In this document: positions 8,005-16,138 of the stretch, piece by piece
Layout: the number at the start of each line of letters is the position of its first letter
Position numbering within the stretch: the first letter of the stretch is position 1
DNA from: Pseudomonas agarici
GTDB lineage: Bacteria; Pseudomonadota; Gammaproteobacteria; Pseudomonadales; Pseudomonadaceae
DNA length: 64,000 bases
Reading direction: 5' to 3'
Assembly: GCF_900109755.1 (NCBI RefSeq)
Contig: NZ_FOAR01000024.1
Coordinates: forward strand, 28,778-92,777
The notes under the pieces: generated by a model
Database searches by the model: none
The model's input: the letters and a program-made list of their open reading frames with translations, nothing else
What the model was told of the DNA's origin: nothing
Program-made: the position numbers and the translations under genes

Positions 8005-9078
8005 ATGCGTCCTGCCCGTGCCCTTATCGACCTCCAAGCCCTGCGCCATAATTACCAACTGGCCCGTGAAGTATCGGGGGCCAAGGCGCTCGCCGTGATC
8101 AAGGCCGATGCCTATGGTCATGGCGCCGTGCGTTGCGCCCAGGCGCTGGAAGCCCAGGCCGACGGTTTTGCCGTGGCCTGTATCGAGGAAGCGCTGGAGT
8201 TGCGCGCCGCGGGTATTCGCGCACCGATTCTGCTGCTGGAAGGCTTTTTCGAGGCCGACGAGCTGGCGCTGATCGTCGAGCATGATTTCTGGTGCGTGGT
8301 GCATTCGCTGTGGCAACTGGAGGCCATCGAGCAGACTGCGATCGATATGCCGATCACCGTCTGGCTGAAGTTGGATTCAGGCATGCACCGTGTCGGCCTG
8401 CACCCGGCGGATTACCAAACGGCTTACCGGCGCCTACTGGCCAGCGGCAAGGTGGCGCAGGTCGTGCTGATGAGTCATTTTGCCCGCGCCGATGAATTGG
8501 GGTGCCAGCGTAGCGACGAACAGGTCGCGGTGTTCGAAGCGGCGCGTCAGGGCCTGGTGGCCGAGGTCAGCCTACGTAACTCTCCGGCGGTGCTGGGCTG
8601 GCCGAAGATTTCCAGCGACTGGGTGCGTCCGGGAATTCTACTGTTTGGCTCCACGCCTTTCGGTGACGAACATCCGGTCGCGTCGCGCTTGCAGCCGGTC
8701 ATGACCCTCGAATCGAAAATCATCAGCGTGCGCGAGCTGCCGACCGGGGAGCCGGTGGGCTACGGCGCCAGGTTCATCACGCCCAAGCCAATGCGCGTCG
8801 GTGTGGTCGCCATGGGCTATGCCGACGGTTACCCGCGTCATGCGCCGACCGGCACGCCGGTGCTGGTGGCCGGCCAGCGCAGCCAGTTGCTGGGGCGGGT
8901 GTCGATGGACATGCTGTGTGTCGACCTGACGGACGTACCGCAGGCCGGGCTCGGTTCGACCGTGGAATTGTGGGGCAAAAATATCCTCGCCAGCGAGGTG
9001 GCGGCTTGCGCTGAGACCATCCCTTACCAGATTTTCTGCAACCTGCGGCGGGTTCCGAGGCTCTACCTCGGGAGCTAG
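8005..9078 (+). CDS. dadX: Catabolic alanine racemase
   Basis: A 357-residue PLP-dependent alanine racemase that converts L-alanine to D-alanine for DadA and can also feed peptidoglycan synthesis. The PLP lysine is Lys33 in AVIKADAYGHG; the second catalytic residue is the Tyr in VGYGARF, and the C-terminal domain carries RVSMDMLCVDLT. The ATG at 8005 gives the standard N-terminus RPARALIDLQALRHNY, although an upstream in-frame start exists inside the terminator hairpin. It is the last gene of the dad operon. Its TAG stop coincides with the first bases of a repeat-element end (see 9075-9090). Confidence 0.95.
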   Translation: MRPARALIDLQALRHNYQLAREVSGAKALAVIKADAYGHGAVRCAQALEAQADGFAVACIEEALELRAAGIRAPILLLEGFFEADELALIVEHDFWCVVHSLWQLEAIEQTAIDMPITVWLKLDSGMHRVGLHPADYQTAYRRLLASGKVAQVVLMSHFARADELGCQRSDEQVAVFEAARQGLVAEVSLRNSPAVLGWPKISSDWVRPGILLFGSTPFGDEHPVASRLQPVMTLESKIISVRELPTGEPVGYGARFITPKPMRVGVVAMGYADGYPRHAPTGTPVLVAGQRSQLLGRVSMDMLCVDLTDVPQAGLGSTVELWGKNILASEVAACAETIPYQIFCNLRRVPRLYLGS

Positions 9079-9090
9079 TGGCCTGTACGG
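9075..9090 (+). repeat. Solo end of the MITE-like repeat at dadX stop
   Basis: The 16 bases CTAGTGGCCTGTACGG are identical to the left end of the repeat at 28107. They contain the dadX TAG stop codon. Sequence to the right (TTGGCG... TGGA) shows weak similarity to the 30711 copy and then none, so this looks like a remnant of a decayed copy. Confidence 0.5.
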
Positions 9091-9119
9091 TGTTGGCGAA
9101 ATGTGGACGGGGCAAAGTG

Positions 9120-9155
9120 TTGTAAATACTGAACGCTATGCCATGATATCGTTCA
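9120..9155 (+). promoter_or_regulatory. Probable pauR promoter with overlapping inverted repeat
   Basis: TTGTAA (9120-9125) and TGATAT (9144-9149), 18 nt apart, make a fair sigma-70 promoter. An inverted repeat TGAACG (9130-9135) ... CGTTCA (9150-9155) spans the -10 hexamer, the right position for autorepression by the XRE-type protein encoded next. Confidence 0.45.
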
Positions 9156-9193
9156 ATGACAACAATTGCCTGAATCCCTGGGAGACTGCCGCA

Positions 9194-9742
9194 TTGGACG
9201 TCGGTGAACGACTGCAATCCATCCGCAAACTGAAAGGTCTGTCTCAACGTGAACTCGCCAAGCGTGCGGGCGTCACCAATAGCACCATTTCAATGATCGA
9301 GAAAAATAGTGTCAGCCCCTCGATCAGTTCGTTGAGAAAAGTGCTGGGCGGCATTCCCATGTCGATGGTCGAGTTCTTTTCCGAAGAGATACTCCAAGAA
9401 ATACCGACGCAGATTGTCTACAAAGCCAATGAACTGATCGACATCTCCGATGGCGCCGTGACCATGAAACTGGTTGGACGAGCCCACCCGAGCCGTGCCA
9501 TCGCGTTTCTCAACGAAATTTATCCGCCCGGCGCCGATACCGGCGAAGAAATGCTGACTCACGAAGGTGAGGAAACCGGCATTCTGGTTGAAGGTCGGTT
9601 GGAACTGGTGGTCGGCGCGGAAACCTTCGTACTCGAAGCGGGCGATAGCTACTATTTCGAAAGCACTAAGCCGCACCGCTTTCGTAATCCGTTCGACACA
9701 CCGGCGCGACTCATCAGCGCAGCGACCCCCGCCAACTTCTGA
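9194..9742 (+). CDS. pauR: XRE-cupin repressor of polyamine catabolism
   Basis: A 182-residue regulator with an N-terminal HTH_3 domain (VGERLQSIRKLKG, then QRELAKRAGVTNSTISMIEK, about residues 3-58) and a C-terminal cupin sensor domain (about 105-180, with EETGILVEGRLELVVG and LEAGDSYYFESTKPHRF). I chose the TTG at 9194: it follows GGGAGA at the right distance and gives the length known for Pseudomonas PauR. An upstream in-frame start would add 31 residues that read through the promoter palindrome. PauR represses gamma-glutamylpolyamine pathway genes; kauB at 1.8 kb is a likely target. An inverted repeat over its promoter suggests autoregulation. Confidence 0.9.
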   Translation: MDVGERLQSIRKLKGLSQRELAKRAGVTNSTISMIEKNSVSPSISSLRKVLGGIPMSMVEFFSEEILQEIPTQIVYKANELIDISDGAVTMKLVGRAHPSRAIAFLNEIYPPGADTGEEMLTHEGEETGILVEGRLELVVGAETFVLEAGDSYYFESTKPHRFRNPFDTPARLISAATPANF

Positions 9743-9917
9743 TAACCCGAGGCGCCCGCTAAGGCGTTTCGGGAGGCCCGGCGGTACGGATACGTGATTG
9801 GGATAATACCCCTGTAACTCCAAGGGTTGTTTCGCAGTGCCGGTCTTATCGCTATACTCACGCCTGCCTGCGAAACCGTGGTTCGGGGTGTGATTAGCCA
9901 CCATTGAGGGTGTACGC

Positions 9918-10355
9918 GTGAATCCAATTATGAAAATGCTGGCCGTACCAGCAACCTTAGTCGTCCTATGGACAATCAGTGCTCAAGCTTCGACAACCAA
10001 CGACGATATTGCCAAACGCCTGGAGCCGGTCGGCCAGGTCTGTGTACAGGGCAAGGAGTGCAAGGGAATGGAAGTCGCCACCCCGGTCGGTGGCGGTGGC
10101 GGCGCCAAGACGCCCGACGAGGTGATTGCCAAACACTGCAATGCCTGCCACGGTTCCGGCGTGTTGGGCGCGCCAAAAATCGGCGCGGAAGGTGCTGCAG
10201 ATTGGGCTAAGCGTGCGAAGGAGCAGGGTGGCCTGGATGGCTTGCTGGCCAAGGCCATCACCGGTATCAACTCGATGCCGCCAAAGGGCACTTGCGCCGA
10301 CTGCTCCGATGCCGAACTCAAAGGAGCCATCGAGAAGATGTCCGGCCTGAAATAA
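9918..10355 (+). CDS. cycB: Cytochrome c5
   Basis: A 145-residue secreted c-type cytochrome. After a signal peptide ending near SAQA (about residue 24) there is a Gly-rich linker (VGGGGGA), a haem-binding CNACH at about residue 73 and an axial Met in NSMPPKG. Two extra cysteines near the end (TCADCSD) are typical of cytochrome c5. It acts as a periplasmic electron carrier to terminal oxidases. The start is GTG with GAGGGTG upstream; a nearby ATG at 9930 is possible. A clear terminator follows, so the gene is monocistronic. Confidence 0.93.
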   Translation: MNPIMKMLAVPATLVVLWTISAQASTTNDDIAKRLEPVGQVCVQGKECKGMEVATPVGGGGGAKTPDEVIAKHCNACHGSGVLGAPKIGAEGAADWAKRAKEQGGLDGLLAKAITGINSMPPKGTCADCSDAELKGAIEKMSGLK

Positions 10356-10388
10356 TTTTGAGTGGGGTGATGGCACCATGATCTATGG

Positions 10389-10419
10389 AAGGCGAGCTTA
10401 TTACTCGCCTTTTATTTTT
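10389..10419. terminator. Rho-independent terminator after cycB
   Basis: AAGGCGAG pairs with CTCGCCTT around a 7-nt loop and is followed by TTATTTTT. It ends cycB transcription and overlaps the 3' end of the decayed ATPase gene on the other strand. Confidence 0.75.
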
Positions 10420-10706
10420 CAGCAAAAAGGCGCTTAAGGTATTTGCCAGATGAGTTGATCACTGCTTTGTAAATACTATGACCATCGTGCATCCGAAGCA
10501 GTTTGCAGTTTGGCATAGACATGATGAGCGGGGAGTGGGTCGCGATAATGAATGGTGATCCATTTTCAGCAAGCTCACATACTTTCAGAATGAAGTTCAA
10601 CTGCTTTTATGGGGAAAGAGAGACTTCCGGCTCATCGAGAATATACAGTCCATTGGCCTTGAGCCGGTATTGAAACAGGGCCTCCATTGCTTCTGAAATT
10701 CGCATG
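10412..10706 (-). pseudogene. Remnant of AAA-family ATPase (C-terminal part)
   Basis: Read on the minus strand, this stretch encodes RISEAMEALFQYRLK, then GLYILDEPEVSLSP, an in-frame TAA at about 10606, and then QLNFILKVCELAENGSPFIIATHSPLIMSMPN. ILDEPE is a Walker B motif and IIATHSP the H-loop of ABC/OLD-type AAA ATPases. The Walker A half is absent and a nonsense codon splits the rest, so the gene is dead. It is AT-rich compared with its neighbours, suggesting acquired DNA such as an anti-phage ATPase. A fragment of 62 codons remains open after the stop. Confidence 0.75.
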
Positions 10707-10932
10707 GACTTTTATTCGGTATTTTTAGGGGGTTTATTTTTTATAAGTGTTAAAAGTAGTCTATGGACTAACTTGTTGGTCAGACTTTTAATTCAATGGA
10801 GTCTGTTTCTTCGTTATGAAAGGTGGTTTTGAGTTTTTAATTGGATGAGCGCTACCTCCAGAATGTATCCCTCCCTGCAATCTTCGAGGTATGGTTGCTG
10901 ATCCTTGTTGGAAAGTGGTCTAGGAGGATCGC
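10707..10932. other. AT-rich intergenic DNA upstream of CoA hydrolase
   Basis: No gene is visible here. The stretch is rich in A and T, unlike the rest of the window, and is probably the rest of the inserted DNA that carried the ATPase remnant. It contains a near-palindrome GACTAAC-TT-GTTGGTC at about 10767-10782 and ends with AGGAGGA, the ribosome-binding site of the next gene. Confidence 0.4.
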
Positions 10933-12873
10933 ATGGTGCAGGCGTGTTCTATCGAGCGGGCAGTCGACGAGGTGTTGGCGCGGTTGCCGGCGCATATCCA
11001 CATGGGTGTGCCACTGGGGTTGGGCAAACCCAATCGTTTCGTCAATGCCCTGTACCGGCGTATCTGCCAGTTGTCGGAGCGGCGGTTGACGATCTACACG
11101 GCGCTGACCCTGGGGCGCCCCGCCCTGGGCGACGGCTTGCAACGGCGCTTGCTCGAACCCTTTGTCGAGCGGGTGTTCGGTGATTACCCGGAGCTGGATT
11201 TCCTCGCCGACCTGCGTCGCGGCCAACTACCGCCGAATATCCATGTCGAGCAGTTCTTCCTTCAACCGGGCAGCCTGCTCGACAGCGCTCCCGCCCAGCA
11301 GGATTATGTCAGCAGCAATTACAGCCACGCGGCGCGGGATATCAATGCCTGTGGCCTGAACCTGGTGGCCCAGTTGGTCGCCGCCGATGCGCGGCAACCG
11401 AACCGGTTGAGCCTGAGCTGTAATCCGGACATCACCCTTGACCTGCTGCCGATGATCGCCAAGCGCCGTGCAGCCGGTGAAACCATCTTATTGCTGGCCC
11501 AGGTCCATGGCGACCTGCCCTATATGGAGGGCGATGCGCAAATCGACCGTGAGGCCTTCGACCTGCTGATCGACGAGCAGGAGCAAAGTACGTTGTTCTC
11601 CACTCCGAACATGCCGGTGGGCTGCCAGGATCATTTTATCGGCCTGCATGCCAGTACGTTGGTGCGCGATGGCGGGACCTTGCAGATCGGCATCGGCTCC
11701 ATGGGCGATGCGCTGACGGCGGCGCTGCTGGCCCGTCATGCCGATAACGACAGGTATCGGGCGCTGCTGGCTGATATCGACGTGTTGCCCTGGAAGTCGC
11801 TGATCGAGCGCGAGGGCGGTGTGGACCCCTTTGCCAAGGGGCTTTACGGTTGCAGCGAGATGTTTGTCAACGGCCTGCTGGTGCTGGCCGATGCAGGGAT
11901 CGTGCGGCGCAAGGTGTATGCCGATATCGCCACGCAGCGCCAGGCCAATGCCGGGTTGCTCGATGAGACGGCGGCGGTCGGCGGCGTCGTGGTGCATGGT
12001 GGCTTCTTTCTCGGGCCTGACAGCTTTTACCAGCGTCTGCGGCAGTTGCCGAAGGAGCGGCTCGCCGAGTTCAATATGACCGCCATCAGCTACATCAACG
12101 AGCTGTATGGCCAGGAGGAACTCAAGCGCCTGCAACGCCTGGAGGCGCGCTTCATCAACAGTGCCTTCACCATGACGCTGCTCGGGGCCGGCGTCGCCGA
12201 CCAGTTGGAAGACGGTCGGGTCGTCAGTGGGGTGGGCGGGCAGTACAACTTCGTGGCCCAGGGACACGCGCTGGAAGGGGCACGCTCGGTGTTGATCCTG
12301 CGCAGTTGGCGTGAATCGGCGGGCGAGGTCAGTTCGAATATCGTCTGGGAGTATGGTCATTGCACTATTCCCCGGCATCTGCGCGATATCGTTGTGACCG
12401 AGTACGGGGTTGCCGACCTGCGTGGCAAGAACGATGCGGCGGTGATCGAGGCGTTGCTCAATATCAGCGATTCGCGGTTCCAAGCCGGGCTGATTGAACA
12501 GGCGCAGAAGGTCGGCAAGCTGCCGAAGCATTTCCGCCTCGATCCGCGTTTTGCCGATAACAGCCCGGAGCGCCTGCAGGCAATTCAAACACGGCATCCG
12601 CGGTTGTTCGCGGAGTATCCGCTGGGCAGCGATTTCAGCGCCGAGGAGCGCGATCTGCTGCGGGCGCTGAATTGGCTCAAGAGCAAATTCAAGCTGAGCG
12701 AGGTATTGGAGTTGGGCAAGGCGACGCTGGACGCCCCCGAGCCCTCGGTATTCGCGGAGCACTTGCAACGTATGGAGCTGGTGCAACCGCAAGGCCTGCG
12801 CGAGGAGTTGTACCAGCGTCTACTGCTGGCCGGGCTGCAGGCCACTAGAGGGCTAGAGGGCCATCAGTTGTAG
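10933..12873 (+). CDS. Acetyl-CoA hydrolase/transferase-family protein
   Basis: A 646-residue member of the acetyl-CoA hydrolase/CoA transferase family. The N-terminal half resembles the family's first domain; the C-terminal domain (from about residue 400) carries SGVGGQYNFVAQ and the RHLRDIVVTEYGVADLRGK block typical of AcH C-terminal domains. It is longer than the roughly 500-residue Ach1/SucC-type enzymes, with a helical tail beyond residue 570. Such enzymes move or hydrolyse CoA thioesters; the acyl substrate is not evident. AGGAGGA precedes the ATG. Its last 10 nt overlap the convergent fimbrial adhesin gene. Confidence 0.85.
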   Translation: MVQACSIERAVDEVLARLPAHIHMGVPLGLGKPNRFVNALYRRICQLSERRLTIYTALTLGRPALGDGLQRRLLEPFVERVFGDYPELDFLADLRRGQLPPNIHVEQFFLQPGSLLDSAPAQQDYVSSNYSHAARDINACGLNLVAQLVAADARQPNRLSLSCNPDITLDLLPMIAKRRAAGETILLLAQVHGDLPYMEGDAQIDREAFDLLIDEQEQSTLFSTPNMPVGCQDHFIGLHASTLVRDGGTLQIGIGSMGDALTAALLARHADNDRYRALLADIDVLPWKSLIEREGGVDPFAKGLYGCSEMFVNGLLVLADAGIVRRKVYADIATQRQANAGLLDETAAVGGVVVHGGFFLGPDSFYQRLRQLPKERLAEFNMTAISYINELYGQEELKRLQRLEARFINSAFTMTLLGAGVADQLEDGRVVSGVGGQYNFVAQGHALEGARSVLILRSWRESAGEVSSNIVWEYGHCTIPRHLRDIVVTEYGVADLRGKNDAAVIEALLNISDSRFQAGLIEQAQKVGKLPKHFRLDPRFADNSPERLQAIQTRHPRLFAEYPLGSDFSAEERDLLRALNWLKSKFKLSEVLELGKATLDAPEPSVFAEHLQRMELVQPQGLREELYQRLLLAGLQATRGLEGHQL

Positions 12874-13883
12874 CTGATGTTGACGGTCACGGTACTGATC
12901 AGCGTGCCTTTGGTGAGCGTACCTGTGGTCTTGTGATATGCCGCGCCCAGCGGCAGCACAGCCCGATTGCTTGACACCGGCACGGTGCGCGAGCCGTTGT
13001 TGCTGAGAGTCGTTTCGACGCCGCCGATTCGCGAGTAAAGCCACAGGCCAACACCGGCGGCTGTACCTGTGCTCCTGAACAGCGCCGCGTTGCCGGTGGC
13101 CGGTGTGCCGCTGAACCTGAAGGTCACGTTGGAGGCATTGCGACAGTTGGCGCTGATGTCGAAGGTTTTCTTGGCCAACCAAGTACCGGTGAAGTTCGAG
13201 AGCCGGACGGTGTCCAGCGGCACCGTGCGATTGACATCGCCCACGGCAAGATCGCAAGTAGGTGTTGGAACAATAATGGTGCCTCTGCCCAGGGTGATGT
13301 TGAATTCATACGGATTGGCACTCACGGGCCTTGGCTCCCACCACGTGCGGGCAATAGTGCGCGGAACAATATTCCCGGAAGACAGTGTTCCGGTCTTTAT
13401 CAGTCTGTAAGTGATGTCATAGCCATAGTTGTCACCATGCACCGCAAGGTTGGTCTGACTGTACGTGCGCTGTGTATTGTTACTCTGGATCCCGGTCAGA
13501 GTGTTGTGCGCGCCGACACGAGTGCCGCCGTTGGTTCTGAATACAATCCCGATTCCGGGCATCCCTGTTGGGTAGACGCTATAGGATCGGGATCCATCGT
13601 TGTAGCTCGATACCGCGCCGGCAGCTCCCTGTGCGCTGAATTTCACATCGGTGTTGCTCGTGCAAAACCAGCGAACCCGCATGCTTGCATGACTGACACT
13701 CAAAAAATTGTTCCACCCTGTCAGTGGGCTACCGACAGAAACGTTGTCTGTGACGGTGACAACGCCAAGATCACCGGCAAATCCACCTGGGTGGTAGACA
13801 GAAGACGTGCACGCGGCGAACGCATGTCCAGACATGGACAATAACAGTGCCGTTGCGGATGTTACCTTGTAAGGCCCGTTCAT
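12864..13883 (-). CDS. Fimbrial tip adhesin B (chaperone-usher)
   Basis: A 339-residue two-domain fimbrial adhesin. A signal peptide ending HAFA is followed by an N-terminal receptor-binding domain (about residues 22-195) that includes RVRWFCTSNTDVKFS and GIGIVFRTNGGTRVG, then a C-terminal pilin domain starting TCDLAVGDVNR with a second Cys in DISANC and ending VTVNISYN, the donor-strand-compatible tail. The ATG at 13883 follows GGGAGG; the longer in-frame extension reads antisense through the preceding pilin gene and is rejected. It is the last gene of the fimbrial cluster and a paralogue of the 320-residue adhesin at 15115. Ligand unknown. Confidence 0.88.
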   Translation of the reverse strand: MNGPYKVTSATALLLSMSGHAFAACTSSVYHPGGFAGDLGVVTVTDNVSVGSPLTGWNNFLSVSHASMRVRWFCTSNTDVKFSAQGAAGAVSSYNDGSRSYSVYPTGMPGIGIVFRTNGGTRVGAHNTLTGIQSNNTQRTYSQTNLAVHGDNYGYDITYRLIKTGTLSSGNIVPRTIARTWWEPRPVSANPYEFNITLGRGTIIVPTPTCDLAVGDVNRTVPLDTVRLSNFTGTWLAKKTFDISANCRNASNVTFRFSGTPATGNAALFRSTGTAAGVGLWLYSRIGGVETTLSNNGSRTVPVSSNRAVLPLGAAYHKTTGTLTKGTLISTVTVNISYN

Positions 13884-13966
13884 TTGCCTCCCCTGTTTTT
13901 CAATATTTGGGCTCCTGGAAACGACACATGCCGTCTGCCTGAAGCTGTTGCCGATCCAGCCATGTC

Positions 13967-14488
13967 TCAGTTGTAGGTGACGTCCACTGTCGCCTGGCTT
14001 TCCAGCGTCCCTTCGCGTATCGCGCCAATCTTCCAGTAGGCGGCCCCCAGTGGCAGGACTGCCAGGCCGCCGCTCGGGGTCAGGGTGCGGGTATTGTCGT
14101 TGCCGTCTGCGCGGATAGTCTGTTGTACGCCGCCCTGGTGCGAGTACAGCCACAGTCCCAGGCCGCTGGCATCACCCGTGTTGGCGAACCGGGCGGCATC
14201 CGCAGGGGCCGGCGTGCCGTGAAACGTGAAGGTCACGCTGTTGATATCCGAATCGCAGCGGGCACTCAGTTCGAAGGGCTTGTGACCTGCCGAGTCGGTG
14301 TGGGCGAAATCGCTGACCTTGACCGGCGGCAGGCGAATGGGGCGCTCGATATCGTCGGCAATCAGGTTGCAGGTGCCCCCCTCGACGGTGCCTTCGATCT
14401 GCAGGTTTCCCGGGGTCAGGACCTCGGTGGCCGAGGCCTGGGCGATGGCCGCAACCGTCAGCGCCAGAAGTATCAGATACGTTTTCAT
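13967..14488 (-). CDS. Minor fimbrial subunit (pilin domain), 173 aa
   Basis: A single pilin domain with a signal peptide (MKTYLILLALTVAAIAQASA), cysteines in GGTCNLIADD and LSARCDSD that would form the usual disulphide, the VTFTFHGTPA block and the C-terminal tail VDVTYN. It is close in length and motif order to the 175-residue pilin immediately upstream and to the C-terminal domains of both adhesins, so the four form a paralogous set. Such subunits probably make the tip fibrillum or adaptor between major rod and adhesin. The assignment as a fimbrial subunit is firm; its place in the fibre is inferred. Confidence 0.85.
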   Translation of the reverse strand: MKTYLILLALTVAAIAQASATEVLTPGNLQIEGTVEGGTCNLIADDIERPIRLPPVKVSDFAHTDSAGHKPFELSARCDSDINSVTFTFHGTPAPADAARFANTGDASGLGLWLYSHQGGVQQTIRADGNDNTRTLTPSGGLAVLPLGAAYWKIGAIREGTLESQATVDVTYN

Positions 14489-14546
14489 GGGGTGTTGTCC
14501 GTTCTAGAGGCCGACTGGAGGTCGCGGCCAATCAGGGCCTCGCATG

Positions 14547-15074
14547 TCAGTTGTAGGTAATGGTTACGGAGGCCGTGGTCAGCAGTGAGCCTTTGGCGAC
14601 GGTGCCGATTTTTATGTAGTGGGCGCCCATGGGCAGTACCGCGCGGCCGGAGCTTGCTGCAATGGTTCGCGAGCGAGCGGTTGCGGTGCCGTTGGCCGGG
14701 AAGTTGTAGGTACTTCCGCCGATGCGCGATTGAATCACGGTCGCGAGGCCGCCCGCCGTGCCGGTGTTGGCGAAACGTGTGGGGGAGGTGGCGGATGGCG
14801 TTCCGCTGAAGGTAAAGGTGACATTCCTGACGTCCGAATCGCAGTTGGCGGTCAGATTGAACTCTCGGAGACCGGTCCATTCGGTGCTATCGAAATCACT
14901 GACCTTGACCGTGGGTAGAGTGATCTGGCGGTTGACGTCGCCGGTGTCCAGATTGCAGGTGCCACCCTGAATATCACCGCGAAAGGTCAGAGTGCCTTGC
15001 GTGGCGGCTTGGGTGGTGGCGGAAATCGTTGTGGCGGTGATCCATAAGGAGAGTACAAAAAGCGGTGTTTTCAT
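14547..15074 (-). CDS. Minor fimbrial subunit (pilin domain), 175 aa
   Basis: A secreted pilin-domain protein: signal peptide ending TTQAA, GGTCNLDTGDVNRQITLPT, second cysteine in LTANCDSDVRNVTF, FTFSGTPSA and the C-terminal SVTITYN. It is the closer of the two minor pilins to the adhesin domains (shared TCxLxxGDVNR and NTGTAGG). It lies between adhesin A and the 173-residue pilin, with gaps of 40 and 58 nt, in the same transcriptional direction, so it is almost certainly co-transcribed with them. Confidence 0.85.
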   Translation of the reverse strand: MKTPLFVLSLWITATTISATTQAATQGTLTFRGDIQGGTCNLDTGDVNRQITLPTVKVSDFDSTEWTGLREFNLTANCDSDVRNVTFTFSGTPSATSPTRFANTGTAGGLATVIQSRIGGSTYNFPANGTATARSRTIAASSGRAVLPMGAHYIKIGTVAKGSLLTTASVTITYN

Positions 15075-15114
15075 GGCCGGGATCCTTCGAAAATGTCGTC
15101 GATCATTGATGTGT

Positions 15115-16077
15115 TTAGTTGTAGGAAATATTCACGGTGACGGTGCTCGCCAGCGTGCCCTTGGTCAGAGCAGCGTTGGTCTTGTGATACTCCGCGCCCA
15201 ATCGCAGCACGGCGCGGTTGGCGGATACCGCCACGGCGCGGGCGCTGTTGTGGCTGACCGTCTGGTTAGGTGTATGCAGCCATAGCGCAACACCGCCCGC
15301 CGTGCCGGTATTGGCAAAGAGTGCGGAGTTTCCGGGCGCTGGAGTGCCGGTGAATCTGAAGGTGACGGTCGAGGTGTTGGTGCAGTTGGCGGTCAGGTCG
15401 AAGTGTTTAAGGCCGGCCGAGACACCGGTGAAATTCGAGATCCGGACGGGATCCAGGGTGATCGTGCGGTTGACATCGCCAGCGGCGAGGTCGCAGGTGG
15501 GAGAGGCTGCAACAATCACTTTCGTGGCAGTATAGTAATTGCCCACAATGAAGTTATAACCGTAACCGCTACTACCGAATATGTGCTGATAGGCCTGTTG
15601 CGCCTGTATTGTGCCTGGAGAAACATTGTCATGTGTCTTGATGATTTCCACTTCGACATAGTCCGCGGCGGAAATCCCCAGATCGGTGGTGCGGCTGTAG
15701 TTGCGATTTTGAGTGAAGTTAGGGGAGCCATCCAAAAACCTGAAACGAATGCCAATGCCTGGCACACCAGTCGTAAATACATTGGAAAAACCGGCAACGG
15801 GGGCGGCGGCATAGGTCAAACCGCGTTGATAAGTATAAGTGCCTGCCGTACAGCGGATATGGGTACGTGCGCCACTCGTCATCAAACGTTGTTGAAATAG
15901 AACTTTTCCGACCGGATCATGACGATTTACGGTAATGCTGGCAGGTCCGCCGAATGATCGGAAGTCTCCTCCTCCCGCCCCTTGGATGTATTGACAGTCC
16001 GCCAATACCCAGAGCGGGAAGAGCATCGAGGTTATCAGCATAAACAGGCTGAGAGATCGCGTATTTAGTAGAGCCAT
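15115..16077 (-). CDS. Fimbrial tip adhesin A (chaperone-usher)
   Basis: A 320-residue two-domain adhesin. The signal peptide (to WVLA) is followed by an N-terminal domain of about 165 residues that starts DCQYIQGAGGGDF and contains GVPGIGIRFRFLDGS, and then by a pilin domain TCDLAAGDVNRTITL ... LTANCTN ... FRFTGTPAPGNSALF ... TVTVNISYN. It shares the whole C-terminal domain with adhesin B but has a different N-terminal half, so the two tips may bind different ligands. It is the gene directly after the usher, 61 nt away. Confidence 0.87.
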   Translation of the reverse strand: MALLNTRSLSLFMLITSMLFPLWVLADCQYIQGAGGGDFRSFGGPASITVNRHDPVGKVLFQQRLMTSGARTHIRCTAGTYTYQRGLTYAAAPVAGFSNVFTTGVPGIGIRFRFLDGSPNFTQNRNYSRTTDLGISAADYVEVEIIKTHDNVSPGTIQAQQAYQHIFGSSGYGYNFIVGNYYTATKVIVAASPTCDLAAGDVNRTITLDPVRISNFTGVSAGLKHFDLTANCTNTSTVTFRFTGTPAPGNSALFANTGTAGGVALWLHTPNQTVSHNSARAVAVSANRAVLRLGAEYHKTNAALTKGTLASTVTVNISYN

Positions 16078-16138
16078 GGGATTGCTCCAGCATCAAAATT
16101 CAAAATGGAAAAAGAAGGTTCGACAGGGCATCACTGTC

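Noticed and set aside
11488..12792. 434-codon minus-strand frame opposite the CoA hydrolase gene
   Set aside because: Shadow frame without motifs or ribosome-binding site.
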